Position numbers and translations under genes: made by a program. From contig OZ024869.1 in assembly GCA_964017185.1 (NCBI GenBank), forward strand, positions 4,920,501 through 4,984,500: 64,000 nt of DNA, written 5' to 3'. The DNA is from Rugalucina vietnamica. Taxonomy: Eukaryota; Mollusca; Bivalvia; Lucinida; Lucinidae. Shown piece by piece: positions 35,058 through 45,435 of this stretch (position 1 is the first letter of the stretch; the number at the start of each line of letters is the position of its first letter). The notes under the pieces are model-generated. The model was not told the DNA's origin. It saw nothing but the letters and a program-made list of their open reading frames with translations, and made no database searches.

Positions 35058-35250
35058 TATTATTATTGTCTGATGTCCCTTTCACCTTGTTTCAGACATA
35101 TCGAGACGACTCCATCAATAGGTTGGGCGAACACGGGAGAACCCCAGAATAAATTCCTGACACACGCGTAAGCAGAACTTGGCTTGCTCCACTTGTTACC
35201 CTGAGAGTGGATTGAACACATGCGGTTAGTGATTGAATGATTAAGAGTGC
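35058..35250 (-). mobile_element. SINE copy related to 63,745-63,982
   Basis: Shares GATGTCCCTTTCACCTTG, CATATCGAGACGACTCCATC, TCCTGACACACGCGTAAGC and CAGAACTTGGCTTGCTCCAC with the fuller SINE at 63,745-63,982. The head is diverged (GATTGAACACATGCGG). It is nested in the inverted-repeat element. Confidence 0.7.
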
Positions 35251-36700
35251 TTAAATGAAATCGACAACATAATAATCATGCCAAATAATTATACTCTTAA
35301 ATATGTTAAGAATAAGTTCATGCCATACATTTAGGTTAGAGTTACATACATGTAGGTTAGAGTGACATATTAATGTATACTTGGTACTTTACATATTAAC
35401 TGGACTGTATGTCATAAACTGAAAGTGTAGTTTGCTCCAGAAGCAAAATCATGAGTCATTTTCAATGAACTGACCCTCCGATTTCCCTGTATCCTAAATT
35501 TGACGTTACTCCGAGTTATCCAGATCATACCTCCGATAATTACCGTACCCAAAACTGTGATACCTCCTACATTTACCTGGGTAAAAACACTGGATATTTT
35601 GCATATATGAGGCTAAAATGATGCACATTTAGACACTGTATTTTTAGAAACCAGCCGCAGTTTAATGCGAAAATATCTTAAATACTCAAAATTAAGTGGT
35701 CCGAATTGAAAGTGCTTTACAATCATGCAATTTCCAGTTTATATTATTTATTTTTGATTGAAAATTGACGTGCCAGCTTAAACTGATGCTGCATGCAGGG
35801 GCTTCCTCTTCTAAACTTTGTATGTGCGATATGTTAAAATTTCTAAAGTGGACGTAAGTTGAAAATAAAATAGGATAAATACTGCCCCTTGTCGGATTTG
35901 CCTTCCATTGTTTACCTCCGAGTTCCCCGAACCTCCGAGTTCCCTGTAACAGGTAATCCTGGGTGCTGCGCTTTCTTTCAGCTTCACAGATTCTCTTTTT
36001 TTTTCAAAGAGCGCTGCTCCTTTGTTGATGAGATCTCGCCACTTTGACCGCTCCTGTGCAGTTTGTTCCCAAGACCCAACTGGTATGTCGAAATCCTTCA
36101 CAGAACCTTTGAGGGTGTCTTTGTAGCGTTTCTTCTGGCCACCTTAAGAGCGCTTTCCCTCTTATAGTTTTCCATAGAAGACTTTCTTTGGAAGTCGCTC
36201 ATCAGGCATTCTTATAACATGACCAGTCCGCTTTAGCTGTGCTAACTTTAAGACAGTATGCATGCTTTGCATCCCTGCTTTCTTCAGGACTTCCGTGTCT
36301 GGAATCTTGTCTTGCTACTTGATTTTTAACAGCTTTCTCAAACAGCTTAAGTGGAAATGGTTAAATCTCTTTGCATGACGCTGGTATACTGTCTAGGTAT
36401 CACATACATACAAGATGGTTGGCAGTACCACAGCCTTGAAGACTTTCAGCTTGGTGTCAAGCTTGATTCCATTTTGCTCCCAGACATTTGGACGGAGTCT
36501 TCCGAATGCCACACTGGCTTTTGCAATTCTGGCAGTGACCTCGTCATCAATGTGCACTACTCTGGAAAGAGTGCTTCCCAGGTAGGTGAATTTATCAACC
36601 ACTTTCGGTTTTTGTCCATTCACAGTGCTGGTTGGTTCATGGTGCTGGTTGGTGTACAGCCTATGTTTTTGTGCTGATTGTGAGATAATAGTTATCACAT

Positions 36701-37495
36701 GCCGGTTATAGGGTTATCGGCGACACAGTTTCAACAATTACAATGCCAGCTGAGAAAGGAATTTAGTATATTCTAACTCCTCCAATCAGATAAAAAAAAT
36801 AAAAGAAACTAGAAAAGAAATAAAATAAAATGAAATAAAGTAAATACGAATGTTTGTGTTGGAATATAAATAGAGTGAGTGGGTTGGTATATTTTAAAAA
36901 AAATCATTTGTATCAGATCCTACTGTTTTACTCTAAATGTCATACCACTGCCCAGAGTGGAAGAAAAGATGCACAATGTTTGCAAATACTAAAACGCACG
37001 TTCTTGGTCACAGGGGCGGCAAGCAACCAAAACAGAATTGACCAAACAAAGTATTGAAAAAAAATACAGCTTTTAGAACTAGCATTTCTACCCCGTTTGG
37101 TTCATTTATGTCGGGAACATTTTCAAATCTCAAGCAAGGGGACTTCAGCTTCATCTTAGCTAGTTACGAGATTTGTACATATACTGACGTCAATAAAAGC
37201 GCCTCACCGAAAATGTTGCATAACTTGGCCAATATATATACAATATGAACGAAATTTGAATTTTCCTCATTTTTACGTTCTGATGGTATAGCATAAATCG
37301 ATTTGATTAAGGTTTGCACTTTTCTCAAAACTAGCATGGGTGCACCATTTTTAAAAATGCATATTGACGTCATTATATAAAAAAAAATCTGGCGAGGTGC
37401 TCAGTAAATTGAAGTGTAGAGGGTTCCGTGCGAGAGACCTGTCGCCCTTCCTAAACAGCGGTTAAATATAAGCAAGAGACCATTTTTGAGGAATT
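36701..37495. other. Intergenic stretch without a recognised feature
   Basis: AT-rich, with only short open frames on both strands and no similarity I recognise. It separates the RTE-like LINE from the Penelope-like copy. A short A/G-rich tract (AAATAAAAGAAACTAG) is near 36,790. Confidence 0.5.
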
Positions 37496-38329
37496 TCACC
37501 TGTGAACTTGTCCACATACGATTTTTCTAATCTGTATACCACATTGCCACATAATCTGATTAAAGAAAAACTACTCGATTTGATAGAGTCACCGCGTCCA
37601 ATCGAAACGCCGGACGAACGGTCGAAACGCCGGATCTGTGTTGTTTTAACTCCGGATTGCGGTAGTTTCCGCTGGATTCGCCGCCATTTTCGATGGAAAT
37701 TTTTTCGACCAGGTAACAAAAACGTTTATTATAAATATGAAAAGAGTTTATGTCAACGTAAGCACTAGCCTGTTCGGATCTACATACATGTCTCTAACCG
37801 CCGATTATTCTGCTGATGCATAAGCTCCGCTAGGATATGCAAACATTCGAGGAGATTTTTGTTTTCCATATTCGGCCATACGCTAAAATAGTGTTCGCCC
37901 GAAAAAGTTTCGTACTATTGTCATTTTCTTCAAAGTATTGACACACTGCTGGTTGATTTTGCATTTGTACATGAGTCTATATCGTAAGAAGCCAGTTGCT
38001 CGTGATTTTTGCCCGAACACGCGTGCGTTTCAATAAAATACCGCAAAATCAAAGTAACGCCGGATAATACGGCAATCTGAGTTTTCAAACAAGTATTTGC
38101 ATAGATTAATGTCTTGCAAAGTCTAGTACGCAAGAGGAATGCTCAGTTTTGAGCAGAATCACTTATTTGTACGTGTATGAAAGCTTGGCTTATTAATATT
38201 TACAACAAATTAATAACAAGAGATAACATCGATGTTCATTCATTGTTCTAAGCTAGAGCTTTGGGTCTTGCAATAATAAATCAGATACGGTTTAAGTAGA
38301 TCAAACATGTTAGAACATCTTCTGTTCTC

Positions 38330-38935
38330 TCTGATATGACTCATGACCAAGATGGTCACATGACCAAGATGGCCGCCGTGCCTATATATGGTAAAACCCT
38401 TTAAATCTTCTTCTCCAGAACTGGTTGACCGATTTCAATGAAACTTGGCATGAAGCATAGACGACGTAAGAACTACAAAATAAATCATGACACTATGATG
38501 ACCTTGACCTATTTTATGGTGAGGTCAACATAGGTCGCCTATCAATATGAATGGGAAAACTGTTAAAATGACTTTTAAAGGAAAACCTTGCGTGAAATGG
38601 GAAGTAGGACTGAATATCAATGAGTCAGTAAACAATTGGAACCCAGGGGCTCATCTGTCCCCACCCCAGGGCTATATGCATGTATATTGTCACAATATTT
38701 AAACTTATTCTCCTCTGAAACAGTTTGGCCAATCAAAGCCAAATCTTATATGAAGCATCTATAGGAAGGTGGATCAATACATGTACAAGTATTAAAAATC
38801 CACTTCTTCTGACCAAGATGACCATCATGCCCATATTATATAAAAACCCCAACTATTGTTCTTTTGTCCAGTGACTGTACTTCCTTACTCTCATGTGAGC
38901 GATCGCTCCCCTTGGGCTACAAGCAGTATTAAAAG
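38330..38935. repeat. Interspersed repeat ending CTCATGTGAGCGATCG
   Basis: Contains CATGACCAAGATGGTCACAT and CCGATTTCAATGAAACTTGG, and ends ATGTGAGCGATCGCTCCCC then TTGGGCTAC, matching the first bases of the window. It lies in the loop of the foldback element. Confidence 0.6.
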
Positions 38936-38944
38936 AGAAATGAA

Positions 38945-39080
38945 TTCTTTGTTTCTTTGTTTTAATATGCTTTACGTCCCAGTCAACAGCTAAGGTCATC
39001 TCGTGACGTTTCCTCTACTTTATGGGACTCTTACCCAAAACGAGGATGTCATGACATCCAACGAATTCGTCATTCGGTTT
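38945..39080. repeat. SINE-like segment (GCTTTACGTCCCAGTCAAC)
   Basis: Has GCTTTACGTCCCAGTCAAC, TTTATGGGACTCTTACCC and GAGGATGTCATGACATCC in the same order as 5,885-6,095. It lies in the loop of the foldback element. Confidence 0.5.
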
Positions 39081-41755
39081 CACCATCTGACATTCCAGGT
39101 TTTTGTGTAATTCCTCTGAAAGTTCTCAATGCTTCCAAATGGCATAACCTTTATAATTTCATTTGCTGTTCAGGGGCCTTAGGCTGTCAATATTTACACA
39201 GAAAAACACCATAGTATGCACTCAGATTGGTCAAATTCTAAGACGAAATTGCTGCTAGAAGCATATTTTTATTGATATGCAAATATTAGAGAGTGGGGAA
39301 AACATAAAAAATAAATGATTTTAAATCTTACTTTTTTCACTTTCCAGATAAATACGGTCGGTCGGGTTTGTAGATCAATAAACAGAAAAAAATCTAGCCT
39401 AAATGCATTTGACCTATATATGTGTATACCAACGTTTTCGGTCATATGGTAACTAATAGCGCTTAATTCACTTGACTGGACAAATATAGGCATTTTTGTC
39501 ATATTTCTGACGGTAAATTTGTTGTAGGGGTACTATGAAAGAGACCGACCTAAACATAAATATCTTTCCATAATCGATCGAAGTATTGAGGAAACCTGAT
39601 TTGTGGTCACTGCATACTTCCAAAACACGCTCCAGTATCTTGCCTCTTTAACTCAGACTTAAAACCTATCGACCACTTTTATCTCACATGGCTTATCTTG
39701 ACTGAGAAGCAACAAGTCAAAGACCATCAATCCTCAATGACGACAACCGAACGTCGAACTAATTTCTGGAGGTCATAGTCAGAAAGCAAAATTTTCACTT
39801 CCAAGAAAGTGATGCTGCACAAAAATGAGCATTCCACTTGTGTACTATACCATACAAGACATTAATCTATGCAAATACTTGCCAAGTTTGAAAACTCAGA
39901 TTGCCGTATTATCCGGCGTTACTTTGATTTTGCGGTAATTTATTGAAACTTACGCTTGTTCGGGCAAAAAAATCACGAGCAATTGGCTTCTTACAATATA
40001 GACTCATGTACAAATGCAAAATCAACCAGCAGTTTGTCAATACTTTGAAGAAAATGGCAATAGTACGAAACTTTTTTGGGCGAACACTATTTTAGCGTAT
40101 GGCCGAACATGGAAAACAAAAATCTCCTCGAATGTTTGAAGATACTAGCGGAGCTTATGCATCAGCATAATAAGCGGCGGTTAGAGACATGTATGTAGAT
40201 CCGAACAGGCTAGTGCTTACGTTGACATGAACTCTTTTAATATTTATAATAAACGTTTTTGTTACATGGTCGAAATAAATTCCTTCGAAAATGGCGGCGA
40301 ATCCAGCGGAAACTACCGCAATCCGGAGTTAAAACAACGCAGATCCGGCGTTTCGACCGTTCGTCCGGCATTCCGATTGGACGCGGTGAGAGTGGACATT
40401 CAAAAGAGCATTAAAAACTATGGTTCACTTTATTTGGCCTGTAATGACAGGAAAGCTTTTTTCACTTCCTCTGACCAAAGTCGATATACACTTTGGTCAT
40501 GCCAGAATGTATGCGATGCCTTATCCTATCTCCTGGACAATACTTATATTAGATTTGGAACCAAGTTATCCATCTACAAATTGTTGGAAACCCGATGGGA
40601 ACAAATTGCGCCCTCTCGTAGCTGATCTATTTTTATACTGCTACGAAAAAGATTTCATGGATTCTCTTAACCTTGACAATCAAGCTGATGTTATCGAGGC
40701 TTTTAATTCGACTTCTAGGTACCTCGATGACCTTTTGAACATTGACAATCCTTATTTTGAAGGCATGGTCAAACAAATCTATCCCCCTGAACTACACAAC
40801 AACAGCTACCGAATCCCCATTTTTAGACTTACATCTTTCTATTGCAAATTGATTCGTTTCTTCTAAAATTTATGATAAACGCGATGAGTTTGATATTGAT
40901 ATAGTAAATTTTCCGTTTGTGGATGGTGACGTTCCTCGCCGTGCATCTTATGGCGTATACATTTAACAACTTATTATGTTTGCTAGAGTCTGCAATCATG
41001 TTGCGGACTCCAATGCGCGAAATAAATGTTTAACAGCAAACTTCTTCAGCAGGGCTATTGGTATCATAAACTTTAAAAAAACCTTCGCAGACATGAGTTG
41101 ATTTCTAAATTTAATGTTGGGCTAAAGACGCTTTTACATGAGGGCCTTTCGGAACCAGAATTTTATGGTGACTTGGTTTACACATTTAAGAAACTTAAAG
41201 GACGGAATGATTTATCTTTCCAGTTCAGAAAAATCATAAGTTACAAACGTAAAGGTTATAAAGTGATTGTTATGCGACAGTCGGCATGCTTAGTTTTTAA
41301 CCCTATTATGGTTGATAACTTTGCTGCCTTCTTTAATTGCACGCCGGTGACTCTATGATGGCCCCGACATTTAGCTATTCATTTTAGTTGGTTGGGGCCG
41401 GAGCTTCTTGTGTGTTGCTTGGGCCACCGGGGTCCAACTGGTGTTTTTTTTTGCTCCGGAGTTAGCAAGTTATTGGGCGCCCAGGGATCTCCATCGTCGG
41501 GCAGATTACTCAATCTGTGAGTCCTCGTTTTTTATTCATCATGGAGTTTATCATGATTTATTTGTTTGTCCATGATATGATTCATTAACTAGCTAGAGAT
41601 TCACCACGAGGACCGAACAACTAACCAAATGTTGTGAACGACTGCAGAAGCTGAGGGTGAGGTTAGGTAACTGTAAAACCGGTTTAAGCCCGCCAGTAAT
41701 TGTATATTACTGATCGTTCCAAGGCGATACCTTCTGTGGTGGTTCTTATCTTTTT

Positions 41756-41763
<8 letters not shown>

Positions 41764-41806
<43 letters not shown>
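41764..41806. repeat. (TG)n microsatellite
   Basis: About 21 uninterrupted TG units in the 3' region of Penelope-like copy 8, replacing the usual TTATGTCTTGGTG stretch. Confidence 0.95.
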
Positions 41807-41810
<4 letters not shown>

Positions 41811-42020
41811 TGGCGCCTTATGTATGTTATCATATTTTCAGTCAAGTTTAGGTAACTGAGTGGTCACCTATTGGGAAAATAGCTGCTCATTCGGCTTACG
41901 ATATGTTTTCATGGTATAGGTGCCCGATTGTTGGTTTAGTTTTTCCCCACCTCGGTTTTTGGAGTGGGAATCTTTTTCTGATTGCGCCTTGTTCTGATCG
42001 TTGCCTACTTGTACCTTTTC

Positions 42021-42332
42021 AGTAACTGAAAGAAGCCGCGGATGCCTGATAGACCGGTTCATGAACAGAATATGGATTTTGCGAGGGTTGTATGTTTTCA
42101 ACAGCATGTCATTTTTCAAGCTGTTGTCTGAATAATTCCATTTCAGCATTTCCGAATGCGTAAAAGCTTATATACGACCAATATTTAAAATAATTAAATT
42201 TGTAAAGCTTGGCAGTATGAGGTGTGTGTCAAAGTTGACTGAGGCGTCTTTCGTTGACGTCAGTATATGAAACTTGTCTCAGTTTATGTCTATATTTATG
42301 AAGATTAAAATCCACATGTCAACATCGAGGTT

Positions 42333-42364
<32 letters not shown>

Positions 42365-42720
42365 GTCAAAACGCTTTCCTCAACTGGTTGAATGCGGGTA
42401 GTTGTGTTTCTCACGTTGATGTCGACTAGTAATGTTTTATTATAAGTACGTAATTATATCTGTTGGATGACGTTAGCTGAATGGTCATGACGTTAGCTGA
42501 ATGGTCACCTTTAGGGGAATAGCTACATTGTCGCCATATAAGCATATGCCATTGAATGTAACTTCTCATTTTGGTTTCGAGATTATGGTTGTGCCTCTTC
42601 TTGACCACTGCTTCATTGTTACTTTTATTCGTTTGGCTTCGCCCATCGGGGATTTAAGAAATTGATGGACTGCATAATAATTACAAGACGAAATCTAATC
42701 ACATATCGCCTGAAGTTAAA
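42021..42720. other. Intergenic stretch, poly(T) tract only
   Basis: No gene is recognised. A poly(T) run lies at 42,336-42,364, and a 20-bp direct duplication of ATGACGTTAGCTGAATGGTC-type sequence is near 42,470-42,505. Confidence 0.5.
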
Positions 42721-42721
42721 A

Positions 42722-45065
42722 GAATGTATGATGGGGTTGAGGCCGAGACAACGAAATCTCAGGTAAGTTTTCTGATTATTCAAGTCTCATCCGAGGCTCT
42801 GCCGAGGATGAGACTCGAATAATCTGAAAACGAGTCTGAGATTTTCTTTTTGAGGCCTCGACACCATCATTGATTATTTTTCTCTGAATAGGCTTCATGT
42901 GCTGTTTTTGTTTTTACACGAAACAATATGCAAATTAACCAGTGAAAAAAATTAAAAAAAAAATAATAATAATTTTGTATATACACTAACCTTACAAAAA
43001 TATTCAATCAGCATTTTGTTTTGTTCATACAATTCTCAGCAAAATTAATTTGTGACATTTTTATCAAGCAGCAGACTACAATTACTCCTGTAAACTTCCT
43101 GAAATTAACATCTCCAAGTTTATTTTTGTCACTGACAGTTGACTCCTGGTTTATCATTTCCTTATATGGAAGTAAACATGAAGATGTACATTTCTATTGG
43201 CTAAATACAGAAATGACTGGCATTTTGAGACAGCTAAAATATACTAGTACTGAGACTAAAAGAATTCATGATGGGGTTGTGGCCGAGACAAGGAAATCTC
43301 AGGCAAGTTTTCAGATTATTCAAGTCTCATCCGAGGCTCTGCCGAGGATGAGACTCGAATAATCTGAAAACAAGCCTGAGATTTCCTTGTTGAGGCTTCT
43401 ACAACATAACTGATTATTTTTCTCACCCACCTTTTAAAACATTTTGACTCTGAATAGGCTTCAAGTTCTGTTCAGGCAGCCATTTTGTTTGGACATAAAA
43501 CAATATGCAAATTAGCTAGTGAAACAAATAAAAATAATTTTGTATTTTCACTCACCTTACGCAAATATTAAATCATCATTTTGTTTTCTTCACAAAATTC
43601 CCGGCAAAATTAAATTTTTAGATTTTTATGAGAGCAGCAGACTACAATTACTCTTGATATCTTCCTGAAATTAACACCTGCTAGGCTATTTTTGTCTCTG
43701 ACAGTTGACACGTAGCTCATCACTTCCTTATATGGAAGTAAGCATGAGGTGTACATTTCAATTAGCTAAATACAGAAATGATTGACATTTTGAGACAGCT
43801 AAAATTGTACTAGTACTGAGACAGAAATATCTCAGACAGGCACACAATGGGACTAAAGGAATCTATGATGGGGTTGAGGCCGAGACAAGGAAATCTCAGG
43901 CAAGTTTTCAGATTATTCAAGTCTCATCCGAGGCTCTGCCGAGGATGAGACTCGAATAATCTGAAAACGAGCCTGAGATTTCCTTGTTGAGGCTTCAACA
44001 CCATCATTATTTTTCTCACCCACCTTTTAATACATTTTGACTCTGAATAGGCTTCAAGTTCTGTTCAGGCAGCCATTTTGTTCGTACATAAAAAAAATAT
44101 GCAAATTAGCCAGTGAAACAAACAAAAATAGTTTTGTATTTGCACTCACCTTACAAAAATATTAAATCATCATTTTGTTTCATTCACAAAATTCCCGGCA
44201 AAAGTATTTTTTGAGATATTTATGGGAGCAGCAGACTACAATTAACACCTGATTTTTGTCTCTGACAGTTGACACCTAGCTCATCACTTCCTTATATGGA
44301 AGTAAGCATGAGGTGTACATTTCTATTAGATAAATACAGAAATGATTGACATTTTGAGACAGCTAAAATTGTACTAGTACTGAGACAGAAATATCCCAGA
44401 CAGGCACACAAAGGGATATGCTTGTCTGGTGGGTGAGAATGAAAGAATCTATGATGGGGTTGAGGCCGAGACAAGAAAATCTCAGGCAAGTTTTGAGATT
44501 ATTCAAGTCTCATCCGAGGCTCTGCCGAGGATGAGACTTGAATTATCTGAATACAAGCCTGAGATTTCCTTTTTGAGGCCTAAACACCATCATTGATTAT
44601 TTTTCTCACCCATCAATTTATACCATGGCTTCAAATGCAGTTCAGGCAGCCGTTTTGTTTTTACATGAAACAATATGCAAATTAACCAGTGAAAAAAATA
44701 GAAATAATTTTGTATAAGCACTTACCTTACAAAAAATATTCAATCAGCTTTTTGTTTTGTGCAGAAAATCCTCAACAAAATCAAATTTTGAGATTTTTAT
44801 CAAAGCAGCAGACTACAATTACTCTTGTAAACTTCCTGAAATTAACACCTGCATGATTATTTTTGTCACTGACAGTTGACACCTAGCTCATCATTTCCTT
44901 ATATGGAAGTACACATAAAGATGTACATTTCTATTGGCTAACTGCAGAAATGATTGGCATTTTGAGACAGCTAAAATCTACTAGTACAGAGACAGAAATA
45001 TCTCAGACAGGCACACAAAGGGATATGCTTATCTGATAGGTGAGAAAGAAATATCTCGAACACTG
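42722..45065. repeat. Tandem array of four ~540-600-bp units, each with a ~95-bp hairpin
   Basis: GATGGGGTTGAGGCCGAGAC recurs near 42,731, 43,270, 43,867 and 44,453. Each is followed by a near-perfect inverted repeat: GAAATCTCAGGCAAGTTTTC ... AGTCTCATCCGAGGCTC, then TGCCGAGGATGAGACTCG ... CTGAGATTTCC. The rest of each unit contains TTGACAYCTAGCTCATCAC and ATATGGAAGTAAGCATGA blocks. A final partial unit ends near 45,065. Non-coding. It lies about 370 bp downstream of the synthetase B stop codon. Confidence 0.85.
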
Positions 45066-45298
45066 TGCGTGAGAAAGACGCTTCGCGGAGTCTAGTAAAA
45101 TGTTCGAGTTAAATCATCTATAAGCATGTAAGCCTTTCAGGTAGATGTTCTGCACTAAGTATCATTATGTACTGCACTGGGTTGCCATTCACCAAAGTGC
45201 CTGGTGGACGTCCTACGTAAACAGGTGCGACGTCCCGAAGATCACGCGTTTACCAAATGGTATTTTTGTTATTGTTGCTCGCACCAAGGCAAAATTGA

Positions 45299-45300
45299 CG

Positions 45301-45380
<80 letters not shown>
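45299..45380. repeat. (TCTA)n microsatellite, about 20 units
   Basis: A perfect tetranucleotide array about 55 bp beyond the synthetase B stop codon, so it may lie in the 3' untranslated region. The Leu/Tyr/Ile/Ser repeats in the overlapping frame are artefacts. Confidence 0.95.
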
Positions 45381-45381
<1 letters not shown>

Positions 45382-45435
45382 GATCACTACCATTATTTTA
45401 ACTATTATCATCATAACACAATATTTCACTCATAA

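Larger units (their letters stand above)
33699..35965. mobile_element. Inverted-repeat DNA element with CAC termini and 5-bp target duplication
   Basis: The left end CACCCAGGATTACCTGTTAC is mirrored at the right end. The terminal inverted repeat is about 65 bp and includes an internal GAACTCGGAGGTTCGGGGAA block. Directly outside both ends is CTGCG (33,694-33,698 and 35,966-35,970). Removing the element and one CTGCG restores the RTE-like LINE. No transposase frame is visible. The interior hosts a Penelope-like fragment (34,728) and a SINE (35,058), which are younger. CAC termini with a 5-bp GC-rich duplication are reported for the Transib superfamily; that class is a hypothesis only. Confidence 0.8.
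33530..36700 (-). mobile_element. RTE-like LINE C-terminal copy split by an inverted-repeat element (copy 3)
   Basis: On the minus strand, 36,700-35,966 reads [40 protein letters not shown], then after frameshifts SWEQTAQERSKWRDLINKG and KKRESVKLKE. The coding continues at 33,698-33,530 with the C-terminal and 3' region (mirror of TTCTTGAATAGGTTCGTGTG). Between them lies the 2.27-kb inverted-repeat element 33,699-35,965 with CTGCG at both edges. This copy retains more of the C-terminal domain than 31,384-31,850. Confidence 0.8.
37590..40388. mobile_element. Foldback element with ~530-bp inverted repeats, inserted in the RT gene
   Basis: The left arm (37,590-38,116) and right arm (39,855-40,388) are near-identical inverted copies, starting CACCGCGTCCAATCG and ending near ATAGATTAATGTCTTG. 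AGAGT flanks both sides (37,585-37,589; 40,389-40,393). Precise removal restores the RT reading ...LLDLIEW-TFK.... The ~1.74-kb loop contains a SINE-like block and part of a CTCAGGTGAGC-type repeat but no transposase. Because the arms match so well, the two open frames at the ends (37,502-37,768 and 40,227-40,625) run across the junctions and are chimeric. Confidence 0.85.
37500..42020 (+). mobile_element. Penelope-like retroelement, longest copy, split by a foldback element (copy 8)
   Basis: The left part (37,500-37,589) encodes LSTYDFSNLYTTLPHNLIKE, an RT motif A-like segment ending at LLDLIE. The right part (from 40,389) resumes KNYGSLYLACNDRKAFFTSS, then PLVADLFLYCYEKDFM, the catalytic-type SRYLDDLLNIDNPYF, and after frameshifts the C-terminal region EPEFYGDLVY (41,098-41,358). 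A ~660-bp 3' region ends GCCTACTTGTACCTTTT. A (TG)n tract lies at 41,764-41,806. Several frameshifts make it inactive. The motif order and the IP(M)GT-type context resemble Penelope-like RTs. The endonuclease is not in the retained part. Confidence 0.8.

Noticed and set aside
37502..40625. Frames 37,502-37,768 and 40,227-40,625 as separate genes
   Set aside because: Each joins RT coding to an arm of the foldback element, so they are chimeras across insertion boundaries.
45145..45435. 96-codon plus-strand frame
   Set aside because: Mostly a translation of the (TCTA)n repeat.
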